Assembly (NCBI RefSeq): GCF_003944835.1
Contig: NZ_RWIV01000001.1
Coordinates: 2,333,501-2,397,500 of the forward strand
Reading direction: 5' to 3'
DNA from: Bacillus sp. HMF5848
GTDB lineage: Bacteria; Bacillota; Bacilli; Bacillales; HMF5848
DNA length: 64,000 nucleotides
Shown: one piece after another, positions 10,102 to 20,919 of the stretch
How the letters are laid out: each line of letters begins with the position of its first letter
Numbering within the stretch: the first letter of the stretch is position 1
Notes under the pieces: model-generated
What the model saw: only the letters and a program-made list of their open reading frames with translations
What the model was told of the DNA's origin: nothing
Databases searched by the model: none
Program-made: the position numbers and the translations under genes

Positions 10102-10611
10102 TTACGCCTCCCCTCGTGGTCTTGCTTTACCTAGGTACAATGTGGAATCTCTCACCTCATGCTTGAATACATCTAAAGGTGCTAATGGCGGTGTACCAGG
10201 TACATTTGTACCGTCCTTCTCATATAGCCCATAGTGACATGGACAGAAGAACTCATTTGGATGGTCAGAATTACCTGCCCAGTTAACTACGCAACCTAAA
10301 TGCTTACAAACAGGAGAGAGCGCTACAATATCACCATTCTCATCTTTGTACACCCATGCCGATTTCGACACGTCAGAGACGTACCAAGCATCTTTCTGTC
10401 TAATTTGGAAGTCGAAACGTTGTGGTTCAGTTGTAATGTCATCAACTGAAGCAACAGGCACCATATCTTGTTCTTCAGCAGGACGAAGTACAGGGTCTAA
10501 TGCAAAACGTGCCATTGGCATAAGCATTGTAGCGGCCATGAAACCGCCAACCCCTGTAAGTGTGTAGTTTAAAAATTGTCGTCTTGATACCCTATGTTTT
10601 TTCTCGCTCAT
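10102..10611 (-). CDS. qcrA: menaquinol:cytochrome c reductase, Rieske iron-sulfur subunit QcrA
   Basis: 169 residues from the ATG at 10611, preceded by AGAGGGGGG. The longer open frame to 10710 runs through the promoter. A twin-arginine signal/anchor (SRRQFLNYTLTGVGG) is followed by the 2Fe-2S ligands CKHLGC and CPCHYG in the C-terminal half. First gene of qcrABC. Confidence 0.95.
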   Translation of the reverse strand: MSEKKHRVSRRQFLNYTLTGVGGFMAATMLMPMARFALDPVLRPAEEQDMVPVASVDDITTEPQRFDFQIRQKDAWYVSDVSKSAWVYKDENGDIVALSPVCKHLGCVVNWAGNSDHPNEFFCPCHYGLYEKDGTNVPGTPPLAPLDVFKHEVRDSTLYLGKARPRGEA

Positions 10612-10689
10612 ACAATTCCCCCCTCTATTAGAAAATCGGTCCATTAGGACTTTATGGACTATATAACACATTGAAACTAGGACATTTTC

Positions 10690-10718
10690 ATGATATCTCA
10701 ATACTATCATGAGGTCAA
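10690..10718 (-). promoter_or_regulatory. sigma-A promoter of qcrABC
   Basis: TTGACC (10713-10718) and TATCAT (10690-10695) on the minus strand are separated by 17 bases. The predicted start near 10683 gives a leader of about 70 bases to the QcrA ATG. Confidence 0.6.
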
Positions 10719-10831
10719 TAAAATCCTGTTCAGAAATATGTTTTAACTAAAATCATTATAAATAATAAACTATTATTATTCTTACTTATCAAAAAGTTAC
10801 GTGTTAATTTAAGATTTTGTAGCTTTTTGTA

Positions 10832-11287
10832 TTAATTCCACGCCCTCATTAAATATGGTGATAACTGTGCAAGCTGATTATCTATGTATGATTTTTTATG
10901 TTTATCATCAATATGATCTAATGAAAAAGAAGGTAGCCATAATAAAGGTAACTCCAGTTCTTTTTCTACGAGTCTCCATTCATTGTCACAAGACAGCAGA
11001 AATACCTTTTCAAAGCCAGCTTTCTTAAGCTTTTCTATCCATGATTGTAAGTCCTTTATAGTAAGGTTCATATCTTGTTCTACCCAGTAATGAAACGTAG
11101 GTATAAGGAAGACTCTACCTTGATATTCTCGTTCCAACGCTGTTGCTACTGTCATAGTACTTTCTCCGGTTTGAACTATGTTCTTTATAGAGCCTGAGAA
11201 ATCCAATGGCACTAATGGCAAAATAGCTGTATCAACATACTCCTTTGCTTGTACAAACATATTAATATCGTGACTTAACCAACGCAT
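10832..11287 (-). CDS. ypiF: DUF2487 family protein YpiF
   Basis: 151 residues, soluble, no known motif. The sequence alternates hydrophobic strands and helices (VFLIPTFHYWVEQD, VFLLSCDNEWRLV). Placement between ypiB and qcrA matches B. subtilis ypiF. The ATG at 11287 is preceded by AGTAGGTG. The role is not known. Confidence 0.75.
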   Translation of the reverse strand: MRWLSHDINMFVQAKEYVDTAILPLVPLDFSGSIKNIVQTGESTMTVATALEREYQGRVFLIPTFHYWVEQDMNLTIKDLQSWIEKLKKAGFEKVFLLSCDNEWRLVEKELELPLLWLPSFSLDHIDDKHKKSYIDNQLAQLSPYLMRAWN

Positions 11288-11450
11288 TACAATACACCTA
11301 CTTGTTAAATTTAATACAAAATAATGTAATGATTCAATATTCTTGTATATGTTACTATCATACCATAATAATTGGAAAGAAAGAAAAAAGTTTGACCCCT
11401 TATTTCAGATTTTTTTAAATCTTTAATTTAATAAAACAGAGCTAAAGATA

Positions 11451-11475
11451 AAAAGTCTTGCTTTAAAGCAAGACT
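11451..11475 (-). terminator. terminator of ypiB
   Basis: Perfect 22-base palindrome AGTCTTGCTTTAAAGCAAGACT (as two 11-base arms, 11454-11475), followed on the minus strand by TTTTTATC. It sits just past the ypiB stop. Confidence 0.85.
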
Positions 11476-11481
11476 CTCCAA

Positions 11482-12021
11482 TTATTTTAAGTATTTAAGA
11501 CGAGTTGTTAGTTCATTAAACAGTTCTTTGTCATTTTTATCTAGTGCCTCGTCTATAAGATGTAAAAGCTTTTCTTTTTGATACGTAGTGATAGATTTTT
11601 CTAAGAATTGTTCAGCTAATAGACTATCTTTTTCATTCACTTGCAAATGTTTAGGTAAAAATGGATTTTCTTCAAGGACTGCAACATACTGCGGACACGA
11701 ATAAGATGATCTAAAATTAATCTGAATATAAATGTCCTCGTCACGGTTGAGGCGGATGTCATGAAAAGATTTTTCGGCATCCGTTGTCATAACATTTTCC
11801 TTGTAAAATCTGAAAGGTACATCGTCAACACAATGTGTCGACATAATAATACCTCTCGGACAATATTGCGCTTGCTCAACAAAGTGTACTTTTCTCATCA
11901 ATTGATCGTGGCTCATTAAATAATTAAGAATCCACACACATTCTCTTCTTTTTAGCTGATAATTGCCTAAAAACCACCTAACAAATTCTTTCTTCTCATT
12001 TACAGATACAGGGGTTGTCAT
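11482..12021 (-). CDS. ypiB: UPF0302/IDEAL-domain protein YpiB
   Basis: 179 residues. The N-terminal 120 form the UPF0302 domain ([21 protein letters not shown] near 10-30). The C-terminal 40 match the short IDEAL motif ([20 protein letters not shown]). GAGGAGGGAGG ribosome site. Paired with ypiA as in B. subtilis, where the function remains poorly defined. Confidence 0.85.
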   Translation of the reverse strand: MTTPVSVNEKKEFVRWFLGNYQLKRRECVWILNYLMSHDQLMRKVHFVEQAQYCPRGIIMSTHCVDDVPFRFYKENVMTTDAEKSFHDIRLNRDEDIYIQINFRSSYSCPQYVAVLEENPFLPKHLQVNEKDSLLAEQFLEKSITTYQKEKLLHLIDEALDKNDKELFNELTTRLKYLK

Positions 12022-12127
12022 AGTGCCTCCCTCCTCTGTTGCTCGAGTCCTTATGACTCCATATTAGTTATACAGTAAACACCTGCACGTAATAATATTC
12101 TACAAACACCCTCATTTGTCCTTCTCA

Positions 12128-13381
12128 TTACTGCTCTAATTCTAAAAGAAGTTGCTCAACTTCAAAGTTTGTTGGATCAAGACTATGTATTTTTTTATAA
12201 ACGACTATAGCATCCTCTCTGTTCCCATCCTCTAACAAAAAGCGAGCGTATTCTTCCAAAAATTCACTGTTCTCTTTAAAAGAAGTATATGCAGCTTGGT
12301 AACGATTTAATGCATCTGAAAATCTTTCTGTTTCTCGATATGCTGTCGCCATAGCCCAATCAAGGAATGGATCTGTATCTTCGTTAACCTCTGCTTCTGT
12401 GATTAATGAAATAACTTCTTCATAGTCACTCTTTTGTAATAATACGTTTGTGTAAGAGATTAGAGCATCCATATACCCAGGGTCAATGGCAAGTGTTTCT
12501 TTCAAGAATCCCGCAGCCTCATTTAGTCTGCCTACTTTATATGCCAATTGGCCAGCATAAAAATACATTTCTTTCCCATTTCCTTGTAGCGCTAATCCTC
12601 TCTTAAGGTACTCTAAAGCCTCTTCTAAGTTGTTTTCTTGTTCAAAAGCTTTCGCCGAATAAAAATATGCCGCTTCAAAATCTTCATCTTCTTTAATAAC
12701 ATGTGTAAATTTTTGAATAGCCAAAGTATATTGTTCCGCTCGATACGCAGTAAATCCATATTCAAACAAGCTATGAACATCTAATTTTTTTGCTTTTACA
12801 AAGTAATCTAGCGCCCCTTCAAACTCACCAATATGACTTAATGCTAACGCTAAACGCTGAAATAGATTAACTCCTGCAATATCTGTGTCATTATTAGACA
12901 AATGCTTATACAAAGGTACAGACCTTACATAATCAGCCTGATGAAAATATAGCTCTGCAAGTGCAAAGTCAATTAAAGGCTCGTTAGGCATAATGTTCTT
13001 TGCTTGCGATAGTTTATATTCACTGACTTCTTCCAACCCCTGCATTTGATAAAGATCTGCTGCTAGTAACAGTGCTTGTATGTACGCTTCATCCGTTTCA
13101 TTAATCATATTGACAACTTCTAATGCTTCATCCTCTAAACCTTGCTCAATATATATTTCTGCTAATAATAGTTGTAAGTCACCATTATTTGTTTCTGAGT
13201 GCTCTATCATATTGCGAACATCATCTAGTAAGCCAAAATGTATAAACAATTCACAAACTGCGTACAATTCCATATTTGTTAGAGTTTTGAGGTTTGTGTG
13301 AACAAACGCAACAGCCTCCTCATAATAGCCTTGTTCTAATGCATCTGTTAGTGTTTCCATTGATACGTTTATCTTTGTCAT
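12128..13381 (-). CDS. ypiA: TPR-repeat protein YpiA
   Basis: 417 residues built almost entirely of tetratricopeptide repeats, for example ALDYFVKAKKLDVHSLFEYG, AIQKFTHVIKEDEDFEAAYF and ALEYLKRGLALQGNGKEMYF. No signal peptide or enzyme motif, so most likely a cytosolic protein-binding scaffold. Strongly acidic. Starts 17 bases after the upstream gene with a GAGAGGA site. Confidence 0.88.
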   Translation of the reverse strand: MTKINVSMETLTDALEQGYYEEAVAFVHTNLKTLTNMELYAVCELFIHFGLLDDVRNMIEHSETNNGDLQLLLAEIYIEQGLEDEALEVVNMINETDEAYIQALLLAADLYQMQGLEEVSEYKLSQAKNIMPNEPLIDFALAELYFHQADYVRSVPLYKHLSNNDTDIAGVNLFQRLALALSHIGEFEGALDYFVKAKKLDVHSLFEYGFTAYRAEQYTLAIQKFTHVIKEDEDFEAAYFYSAKAFEQENNLEEALEYLKRGLALQGNGKEMYFYAGQLAYKVGRLNEAAGFLKETLAIDPGYMDALISYTNVLLQKSDYEEVISLITEAEVNEDTDPFLDWAMATAYRETERFSDALNRYQAAYTSFKENSEFLEEYARFLLEDGNREDAIVVYKKIHSLDPTNFEVEQLLLELEQ

Positions 13382-13398
13382 TATTTACGTCCTCTCCA

Positions 13399-14328
13399 TT
13401 ACACATAAGCATAATCATATTGGAAAAAGCCAGGAATTACAATATGGCGCTTTTTTCCTTTACCTGGTCGATATAATACATCTGCGCCAGCTTTTGTAAC
13501 AATCCCGTTTGTTACTGTTATAACCGGATTATGTTTATGATAATCGATGAAACGCGGCTGTTCAACAGTTTCGTCCTCAAATAGTTTTTTGTTATAGAGA
13601 TTATAATCAACTTCGCCACCTATTCTAAAGTCACCTTTTTGGGGATAAATACCTGTTTTAGCGAGTAAAGATTTGCTCAAAGGCATTTTTGCAAGAGGTG
13701 CTTCTAAATCAGTTGGTATAAAATACTGATTCGTATAGGTTAACCAAAGTTGTTTTACACGAGCTAAGTCCTTACTAGTTTGCTGATCATACTCAGCCCA
13801 ATTAGGTACAACCGGGATCCTATAATGAAATATGGCATCTCGAATCCACCCCCAGGGCACGTTAGCGAGTTCATTTACATCAGAAGGCAAATTGACAAAT
13901 AATACAGGGATTTTATACTTTTGACAAATTCGAATAGTTTCCGGGCGAAGTAAATATAGAGGAACACGGATAGCTAAATAATAATCTATCGGACAGTTTA
14001 AAAGCATACTTTCTAACTTTCGAAGTGCCGATGGAATATCAGTTTCATATGTGATGTTTGTAGAAACTAACATGCTTGTAAAGCCTTTTTGCAAGCAATT
14101 CACTTCAAAGTACTGCTTTGATTCTGAAAACGGTTTTTGTTTAGTATCAAAGTGATCATACATGACAAAGCCAGGTGTCATAATGTAATCAGATACATCC
14201 ATCCTCCACACATTATAAGAAAGTGTATGGGTTCCGATGTATTCAATATAATTTTTGTTAACAACAAACGATACATTTCTAGCAACCCCAGACTCGTTAA
14301 CAACAGTTGCTTTCTCAATTAAGTACAC
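13399..14328 (-). CDS. amidohydrolase-like protein lacking the usual metal-binding His pair
   Basis: About 309 residues. The N-terminal part resembles the beta-sandwich and first strand of amidohydrolases: a TPGFVMYDHFDTKQ stretch stands where active members have TPGFID-x-HxH, so the HxH metal site appears lost. The middle is alpha/beta (LAIRVPLYLLRPETIRICQKY, IPVLFVNLP); the end is basic (RPGKGKKRHIVIPGF). The frame opens at GTG 14340, but GTG at 14328 is better spaced from the GGTGGGGG site. Co-transcribed with ypiA. The function is unknown. Confidence 0.55.
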   Translation of the reverse strand: MYLIEKATVVNESGVARNVSFVVNKNYIEYIGTHTLSYNVWRMDVSDYIMTPGFVMYDHFDTKQKPFSESKQYFEVNCLQKGFTSMLVSTNITYETDIPSALRKLESMLLNCPIDYYLAIRVPLYLLRPETIRICQKYKIPVLFVNLPSDVNELANVPWGWIRDAIFHYRIPVVPNWAEYDQQTSKDLARVKQLWLTYTNQYFIPTDLEAPLAKMPLSKSLLAKTGIYPQKGDFRIGGEVDYNLYNKKLFEDETVEQPRFIDYHKHNPVITVTNGIVTKAGADVLYRPGKGKKRHIVIPGFFQYDYAYV

Positions 14329-14340
14329 TCGAACCCCCAC

Positions 14341-14621
14341 CTCATTTTAATCTTTCAAACTAGTACAAGCTCTATAAGACAAACTATGAGGAGAGTATTA
14401 GAATTATAACTTAATATTAACGACAGGTGATTTCTACATAATTTTCATTAGAAACACTTGAAATGTATAAAATTAACTTTATTTGCTGTAATGAATTTAT
14501 TCTATAGTTGCACCTCAATTATAACAACTTATGTCTGTTAAGAACCTAGGTGTTAGTATGGTATCCATCTTTGGTATCAAAAACTTCAAATCATTGCAAA
14601 CCGAATTTGGGCACCATAACC
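14341..14621. other. gene-free spacer between the aroA end and the amidohydrolase-like gene
   Basis: AT-rich stretch with no supported frame. It must hold the promoter for the 13399-14328/ypiA/ypiB genes, but I could not single one out. Its right end is the supraoperon terminator. Confidence 0.5.
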
Positions 14622-14649
14622 AAAAAGTCTAGCTACTTATTAGCTAGAC
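14622..14649 (-). terminator. terminator of the aro/trp supraoperon
   Basis: GTCTAGCTA (14627-14635) pairs with TAGCTAGAC (14641-14649). On the minus strand the hairpin is followed by TTTTTG. The right arm overlaps the last codons of aroA. Confidence 0.88.
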
Positions 14650-15945
14650 AGATTTTACTGTTTGCAATTGTTCTAGATGGGCAAAAAAGCTCGGATATGA
14701 TACAGAAATAGCATCAGCATCTTTAATTACAATTTGACCATTACATATGCACGATGCAATACTGAGCATCATACCAATTCGATGGTCACCAAAAGAAGAC
14801 ACTTCAACATCCCCTTTCAATGAGGTTGGGCCCGTTATAATCATGCCATCCTCTGTTGCTTTAATATTTGCTCCTAATTTCTTAAGCTCTGATACAACTG
14901 TATCAATTCTGTTTGTTTCTTTTACCTTTAACTCTTCAGCATCCTTAATTACTGTAACTCCATTAGCTTGTGTAGCAAGCAAGGCTATAATAGGAATTTC
15001 ATCAATGAGACGCGATATGTTTTCGCCTCCAACTTCTGTTGCAACAAGTTGTGAAGTAGATATTGTTAAATCACCAACTGGTTCAAAGTTTACTTCTCTA
15101 ATATTTGATATTGATAGTGATGCTCCCATAGACTTAAGAACATCAATTATACCTGTTCTCGTTTCATTTAAACCGACTTTCTCTAGTCTAATTTCACTAT
15201 CTTGGACAATTGCTCCAGCAACTAAGAAAAATGCAGCAGAGGAAATATCACCTGGTACTTCAATTGAAGTGGCCGTAAGGGTTTGTCCACCTTCAACGCT
15301 TACAGCAAGCTCATTCACTGTGACATCCCCACCAAAAGCTTTCAACATACGTTCAGTATGGTCTCTTGAACGAGCTGGTTCTGTTACGATTGTAGTCCCA
15401 TTACTATGTAATCCTGCTAATAATATTGCTGACTTCACTTGTGCACTTGCAACCGGTGAATGATATTCTATACCTTTCGTATGCCCTCCACGTATAGATA
15501 GAGGGGTTAGGTTTCCGTCTTCTCTCCCGTCAATATCAGCACCCATTTGACGTAAAGGACCTGTTACGCGCTTCATAGGACGTTTTGCAATAGAAGAATC
15601 GCCTGTTAGAATAGTATGAAATGGAGCCGCAGCTAAAACGCCTAAAATCAATCGTGTTGTAGTACCAGAATTTCCTGTGTAAAGTATTTCAGAGGGTTCC
15701 TTCAGTCCTAAAAAACCTCTTCCGAGAACAGTAACGGAATCTTCTGTTATGTCAATGGAAACTCCAAGTTTCCTAAAGCAGTCAATGGTGCTCAAACAGT
15801 CCTCACCCATTAAAAAATTTTGAACCCTTGTAGTGCCTTCAGCAATTGCACCTAACATAATAGCGCGATGAGAAATTGATTTATCCCCCGGCACACGAAT
15901 AGTTCCTTTTAGTGAAGGACTTTTCCCAGTTAGTACTTTATCCAA
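14644..15945 (-). CDS. aroA: 3-phosphoshikimate 1-carboxyvinyltransferase (EPSP synthase)
   Basis: Sixth step of the shikimate pathway: shikimate-3-phosphate plus PEP gives EPSP (named aroE in B. subtilis). 433 residues of the two-domain inside-out barrel. Visible are [10 protein letters not shown] near 19-28, [11 protein letters not shown] near 89 and [14 protein letters not shown] near 122. A later segment [15 protein letters not shown] near 345 and FGDHRIGM near 386 complete the site. TTG start seven bases after GGAGGAG. Last gene of the supraoperon. Confidence 0.95.
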   Translation of the reverse strand: MDKVLTGKSPSLKGTIRVPGDKSISHRAIMLGAIAEGTTRVQNFLMGEDCLSTIDCFRKLGVSIDITEDSVTVLGRGFLGLKEPSEILYTGNSGTTTRLILGVLAAAPFHTILTGDSSIAKRPMKRVTGPLRQMGADIDGREDGNLTPLSIRGGHTKGIEYHSPVASAQVKSAILLAGLHSNGTTIVTEPARSRDHTERMLKAFGGDVTVNELAVSVEGGQTLTATSIEVPGDISSAAFFLVAGAIVQDSEIRLEKVGLNETRTGIIDVLKSMGASLSISNIREVNFEPVGDLTISTSQLVATEVGGENISRLIDEIPIIALLATQANGVTVIKDAEELKVKETNRIDTVVSELKKLGANIKATEDGMIITGPTSLKGDVEVSSFGDHRIGMMLSIASCICNGQIVIKDADAISVSYPSFFAHLEQLQTVKSV

Positions 15946-15959
15946 ATCTTCTCCTCCTT

Positions 15960-17066
15960 TTATGCATAATACGTCTCATAAGAAGAATTAGCCTCAATGC
16001 ATTGCTTAGCTCTTTTTCGGTCACTATCTGTTTGAAAACTTAAGCGAAGCACACCTAATATATCTTCCCTTGTTTCTAAAATTCGTATATTGGTAATACT
16101 TATTTTATTTTCTGCTAAATACCCGGTAATCTCTGATATAGCCCCAGGTTTATCAGGTACATCTACAAATAAATCATAAAAAGAAGGTATAGCACCTTTT
16201 TCTTTCACTGGTAAACCATCACGGAATTCCTTAGCATGTAAAAAATACTCATAAATCTTTTGACTATCTCCTGTTTCGACGATTGATCGTAACATACGCA
16301 TTTCGTCAAGCCATCCATCAAAAAGCTGAAGTAATGCATTACGATTATGTAGAAAAATATCTCGCCACATCGTTGGATTACTTGAAGCGATTCTAGTAAT
16401 ATCACGAAATCCACCTGCAGCTAAGCGACTTACAAGCTCATTATCCCGCTCAAGCTTCTCCGCTTGATGAACAAGACCCGCTGCTATTATATGCGGAAAG
16501 TGACTGATCACCCCTGCAATACGGTCGTGCTCTTCAGGTGATAACGTAATAAATCTTGCTTTTGTACCAGCTAACCAATTTTTCAACTCAATTATTTTTG
16601 AATTATCTACATTTGTTGTTGGTGTGAAAATATAAAAAGCATTTTCAAATAAATGAGCTCTTGCAGCAGCTACTCCATTTTTATGAGAACCTGCCATAGG
16701 ATGCCCACCGATAAAGCAAATATTGTTTTTTAGAAGTACTTGTGCAGATTCTGTTATATGCTTTTTAGTGCTGCCTACGTCTGTAACAATTACACCTGAT
16801 TTTGTTGGCAGGCTCGCTATTCGGTGGATAATATCAACTGCTTGTTGAACGGGTGTAGCAATTATTATTAAATCTGACTCTTTGCTACCATCCTCTATAG
16901 ATTCAGCTATCTCATCAATAACTGCTAGTGTACGTGCAAGTTGTAGTTGTTCACCATTTACATCATACCCAACAATAGTCACATCCTGATGCTCTCGTCT
17001 TATAGCTAAGGCGACAGACCCACCGATGAGCCCGAGGCCGATGACGAAAACTTTTTTTGACAACAT
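15960..17066 (-). CDS. tyrA: prephenate dehydrogenase
   Basis: Tyrosine branch: oxidative decarboxylation of prephenate with NAD+. 368 residues. The Rossmann loop [12 protein letters not shown] is at residues 10-21, the catalytic segment [12 protein letters not shown] near 119, and a C-terminal ACT domain begins near 295 ([14 protein letters not shown]), suggesting amino-acid feedback control. Fourteen bases upstream of aroA. Confidence 0.94.
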   Translation of the reverse strand: MLSKKVFVIGLGLIGGSVALAIRREHQDVTIVGYDVNGEQLQLARTLAVIDEIAESIEDGSKESDLIIIATPVQQAVDIIHRIASLPTKSGVIVTDVGSTKKHITESAQVLLKNNICFIGGHPMAGSHKNGVAAARAHLFENAFYIFTPTTNVDNSKIIELKNWLAGTKARFITLSPEEHDRIAGVISHFPHIIAAGLVHQAEKLERDNELVSRLAAGGFRDITRIASSNPTMWRDIFLHNRNALLQLFDGWLDEMRMLRSIVETGDSQKIYEYFLHAKEFRDGLPVKEKGAIPSFYDLFVDVPDKPGAISEITGYLAENKISITNIRILETREDILGVLRLSFQTDSDRKRAKQCIEANSSYETYYA

Positions 17067-17098
17067 TTCTCCCCCCTAGACGACAGACTCTCTTTTTT

Positions 17099-18184
17099 CT
17101 ATTTAAGCATGGATGAGAGAATTTCAAAGAATTGTTTGTTTTGTTCTGCTGTTCCTACCGTGACTCGAATCGCATGAGGAAAACCAAGTGCGTTTCCAGA
17201 TCGAACAATATAACCTCTTTCTAACAAATATTGAAACATCTCATCTCCTGTAAAGCTATTATGAAACATTAAAATAAAATTACCTTGTGATTGATAATAC
17301 GTTAAATTATGTTGATCACAGAACCTATAAAATTGCTCGAGTCCTTCATGGTTTAAAAGGACACTTTCGTTTACAAATGCCTGATCAGATAAGGCAGCAA
17401 TAGCCGCTGCTTGTGCAAGCTTGCTAGTGTTGAAAGGCTCTCGTGCTGGTTCTATACTTTGCAACAATTGTTCGCTTGCAATACCATAGCCAATACGTAA
17501 CCCTGCTAATCCGTATGCTTTAGAAAATGTTCGTAAAATGACAAGGTTTGGATGGTTCGCCAACAAAGAAATACTGTCAGGATAATCTTCAGCTACAACA
17601 TACTCAAAATAGGCTTCATCCACAACAACCACGACATTGTTTGGCACGCGAGACAGAAAACTTAACAAATCTTCTTCACTAATGTACACACCTGTTGGAT
17701 TATTTGGTGTACAAAGCCACACTATAGCTGTATTTTCATCAATAGCAGAAAGCATGCCTTCTAAATCATGCGCTCCTTCGATTAATGTTACCTCACGAAT
17801 GTCTGCACCCTCAATAACAGCATTATGCTTGTATTGTGGGAATGTAGGTTTTGCCATAACAGTATTTTTGCTTGGAGATAAATAGGCCCGACACAATATT
17901 TGTACAACTTCATCCGATCCATTTCCAAAAATAAGCTGACGTGGTGATACTTTAAGATGTTCTGCCACTGCATTACGTAATTCTGCTGCATACCCATCGG
18001 GATAAATATTAATACTATCCATTTGTTTCTGTAGCACATCTTTTACTTTATTAGAAAAACCAAATGGATTTTCATTTGATGCTAGCTTAACAATTTTCTC
18101 AAGGCCGTACTCTCGTTTCACATCTTCTATTGGTTTTCCTGGCTTATACGGTGTTAAATTTAATAGCTGTTTTTTTACTTCCAC
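17099..18184 (-). CDS. hisC: histidinol-phosphate / aromatic aminotransferase
   Basis: PLP-dependent class I/II aminotransferase. In Bacillus this enzyme serves both histidine synthesis and the last step of Tyr/Phe synthesis, which explains its place here. 361 residues. ASNENPFG near 36, CTPNNPTG near 158 and the PLP lysine in [17 protein letters not shown] near 219 are visible. GTG start after GTGAGGA. A 114-base gap separates it from trpA, enough for an internal promoter. Confidence 0.94.
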   Translation of the reverse strand: MEVKKQLLNLTPYKPGKPIEDVKREYGLEKIVKLASNENPFGFSNKVKDVLQKQMDSINIYPDGYAAELRNAVAEHLKVSPRQLIFGNGSDEVVQILCRAYLSPSKNTVMAKPTFPQYKHNAVIEGADIREVTLIEGAHDLEGMLSAIDENTAIVWLCTPNNPTGVYISEEDLLSFLSRVPNNVVVVVDEAYFEYVVAEDYPDSISLLANHPNLVILRTFSKAYGLAGLRIGYGIASEQLLQSIEPAREPFNTSKLAQAAAIAALSDQAFVNESVLLNHEGLEQFYRFCDQHNLTYYQSQGNFILMFHNSFTGDEMFQYLLERGYIVRSGNALGFPHAIRVTVGTAEQNKQFFEILSSMLK

Positions 18185-18298
18185 AAAAAACAGTCCTCAC
18201 TTTCATAATGTCTTATTCATGTTGTCCTAAAATGATACATTACTAAAAGTAACCATTCTTTTAATGTGCACAAGAAAGTCGTATCACAATCGGACACA

Positions 18299-19099
18299 CT
18301 ACCCAATTATTCCTCGTACATATTTCTTAAATTGCTCAATTCCTTCTGATCTTAACGAATCATCTATCAGTAAAGCTTGCAATTCCTCCACTTTATTTAC
18401 GAGAGCACTGCCAATGACAACACCATCACACAATGATGATAAATTATTAACCTGCTCTTTTGTTGATATACCAAACCCCACAACAATAGGAACAGAGCTG
18501 TAAGCACGTACATCTCGTAAAAACTCCTCAATGTCAGGTGGTAAAGTTGTGCGAACACCAGTGACACCTAAAGATGATACACAATACAAGAAGCCTTCCG
18601 CGTGTTTCGCTATTCGCTCGACTCTAGCTTTTGATGTAGGTGCAAGAAGTGAAATGAGTGGAATTCCCTCCTTTTGGCACCGGAGGCGTAAAGCATCACT
18701 TTCTTCAAACGGTAGATCTGGAATGAGCACTCCATCAATATCATTTTGCCTCATTAACGCAAAAAAGTAGTCCTCTCCTAATTGTAGCACAGGATTATAA
18801 TACGTAAATAGAATAACAGGAATATTTAGTCCTCGTGCTCGCATTTTTGGCACAAGCGTCATAGCCCTTTCTATATTCATACCTTGCTTCAAAGAGCGAA
18901 TTGCAGCACGTTGAATCGTTGGACCATCTGCAAGAGGATCTGAATACGGTATACCTAGCTCTAAGCAAGATGCACCAACATCTTGCAGTGCTATGGCGAG
19001 ATCTATAGTTGCTTCTTCACACGGATCTCCCGCTACGATGAATGGAACAAATAATGAATTAGTTTGTGGTAAAGGATGCTTGAATACGACTGTCATCAT
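18299..19099 (-). CDS. trpA: tryptophan synthase alpha subunit
   Basis: Releases indole from indole-3-glycerol phosphate and feeds it to TrpB. 266-residue TIM barrel. Catalytic Glu is in [15 protein letters not shown] near 42-56; the phosphate site is [10 protein letters not shown] and [10 protein letters not shown]. The start lies 41 bases inside trpB, an unusually long overlap. Last trp gene of the operon. Confidence 0.95.
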   Translation of the reverse strand: MMTVVFKHPLPQTNSLFVPFIVAGDPCEEATIDLAIALQDVGASCLELGIPYSDPLADGPTIQRAAIRSLKQGMNIERAMTLVPKMRARGLNIPVILFTYYNPVLQLGEDYFFALMRQNDIDGVLIPDLPFEESDALRLRCQKEGIPLISLLAPTSKARVERIAKHAEGFLYCVSSLGVTGVRTTLPPDIEEFLRDVRAYSSVPIVVGFGISTKEQVNNLSSLCDGVVIGSALVNKVEELQALLIDDSLRSEGIEQFKKYVRGIIG

Positions 19100-20291
19100 T
19101 CCCTTCCTCCTTCGCGTCGAAATGACTCATTAATGAATACACATCTTTGTCGCCCCGACCAGATAAGCAAATTAATACATTTTCCGTACTTGGCCTAGAA
19201 GCAGCTATTTCATATGCTTTACTTAAAGCATGCGCTGACTCTATAGCCGGAATAATCCCTTCATCCACAGCTAAAATTTGCAATGCTTCAAGTGCCTCAG
19301 CATCTGTCACACTTTTATATTGGACGCGACCTGTCTTTGCCAAATGTGCATGTTCTGGTCCAATCCCAGGATAATCTAACCCTGCTGAAATTGAATACGG
19401 CTCAATAATCTGACCGTGCTTGTCTTGAAGTAAATATGTTAGCGATCCATGAATAACTCCAACCGTACCTTTAGTAATAGTAGCAGCATGAAGTCCCGTT
19501 GTGATACCTTTTCCAGCAGCCTCTACACCAATGAGCTCTACATCATCATTTAGAAATGGATAGAACATGCCTATTGCATTGCTTCCTCCTCCTACACAAG
19601 CCACAATTGTATCAGGGAGAGTTCCCGTTCGAGATATAAATTGCTCACGAGCTTCGTCCCCGATAATTCGTTGAAAATTCCGCACCATCATCGGATATGG
19701 ATGTGGGCCTACTACTGAGCCAATAACATAAAAGTGATCTTCACAATGCTGAACCCAGTATCGAATTGCTTCATTTGTTGCATCCTTTAACGTCCCATTT
19801 CCGCTTGAAACAGGTACTACTTCAGCACCTAATAATTTCATTCGAAAAACATTTAACTCTTGACGACGAATATCCTCTTCTCCCATAAACACTTTACATT
19901 GCAAGCCAAATCTTGCAGCAACAGTGGCTGCTGCTACTCCATGCTGGCCTGCTCCGGTTTCTGCGATTATCTTGGACTTCCCCATTCTTTTTGCAAGTAA
20001 TGCCTGCCCAATTGCATTATTTAATTTATGTGCTCCTGTGTGATTAAGATCCTCACGTTTTAAATAAATGTTAGCTCCACCAAACCTTTTTGTTATGTTA
20101 GGTGCAAAAGTTAATGCAGTTGGTCTACCGGAATATTCTCGTAAAATATTGTGGAACGTTTCAATAAATATTGGGTCATTCATCGCCTCATGAAGTGCTT
20201 CCTCTATTTCTACTAATGGATTCATTAGTGTTTCGGGAACAAATTTACCACCAAAATCCCCAAAACGACCTTTTTCATTTGGCACGTTCAT
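19059..20291 (-). CDS. trpB: tryptophan synthase beta subunit
   Basis: PLP enzyme joining indole and serine. 410 residues. The PLP lysine is in [15 protein letters not shown] near 83-97, the phosphate loop GGGSNAIG near 233, and [14 protein letters not shown] near 300. The C-terminus (residues after about 395) is longer than usual because the gene runs through the start of trpA. AAGGTG site upstream. Confidence 0.95.
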   Translation of the reverse strand: MNVPNEKGRFGDFGGKFVPETLMNPLVEIEEALHEAMNDPIFIETFHNILREYSGRPTALTFAPNITKRFGGANIYLKREDLNHTGAHKLNNAIGQALLAKRMGKSKIIAETGAGQHGVAAATVAARFGLQCKVFMGEEDIRRQELNVFRMKLLGAEVVPVSSGNGTLKDATNEAIRYWVQHCEDHFYVIGSVVGPHPYPMMVRNFQRIIGDEAREQFISRTGTLPDTIVACVGGGSNAIGMFYPFLNDDVELIGVEAAGKGITTGLHAATITKGTVGVIHGSLTYLLQDKHGQIIEPYSISAGLDYPGIGPEHAHLAKTGRVQYKSVTDAEALEALQILAVDEGIIPAIESAHALSKAYEIAASRPSTENVLICLSGRGDKDVYSLMSHFDAKEEGNDDSRIQASFTTN

Positions 20292-20919
20292 ACTTAAACA
20301 CCTTCTCTTCTATTTGTTTAATACGATCTTCATCTTTCTTAAATCTTTCTTCAATACCACTTGAAATATCAATACCATCTATAGAATAAGATAAAAGAAC
20401 TTCAATATTTTCTGGCGTTACACCACCAGCAATGTAACATGGTTTATTAAATTTATGAGATTCTCTTACATAAAAAGGGATTGATTTCCATTCAAATGGA
20501 AAACCGCTTCCACCCCATTGCGAGCCAACCTTACTATCAATCACAAACCCATCAACAACATTTTTATAGTCAGTCATTTTATCCCATGCCCCTTGTTGAT
20601 GATGAATCACCTTCCAGATTGGTTGATTAATTTCATTTTTTAGTAGTTCAATATCATAAACGGATTCATTTCCATGCAGCTGTATAATGTCAATCGGAAG
20701 ACTCGTAATTACTTCTTTTATCCTATCAAGTGATGCATTAACAAAAACAGCAACAATTTTTTTGCTCGTAAAGTTAACCTCCGATAGCCATTTCGCTACA
20801 TCACTTACTTGAACCTCACGCTTGCTATTTGCAAAAATGAAACCTAAATGATTCGCTTCACTAGACGCTGTTACTTTTACATCATCATATGATTTGTTGC
20901 CACAATATTTAAGTAGCAT
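20275..20919 (-). CDS. trpF: phosphoribosylanthranilate isomerase
   Basis: Third step of tryptophan synthesis (Amadori rearrangement). 214 residues from the ATG at 20919, which has an AGGAG site; longer in-frame extension to 20958 is not supported. Catalytic Cys in LKYCGNKS and Asp in [18 protein letters not shown] are visible. It overlaps trpC by 11 bases and trpB by 17. Confidence 0.93.
   Translation of the reverse strand: MLLKYCGNKSYDDVKVTASSEANHLGFIFANSKREVQVSDVAKWLSEVNFTSKKIVAVFVNASLDRIKEVITSLPIDIIQLHGNESVYDIELLKNEINQPIWKVIHHQQGAWDKMTDYKNVVDGFVIDSKVGSQWGGSGFPFEWKSIPFYVRESHKFNKPCYIAGGVTPENIEVLLSYSIDGIDISSGIEERFKKDEDRIKQIEEKVFKYERAK

Noticed and set aside
14747-15463. 238-codon plus-strand frame
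   Set aside because: Antisense to well-conserved aroA, no ribosome site, composition of a shadow frame.
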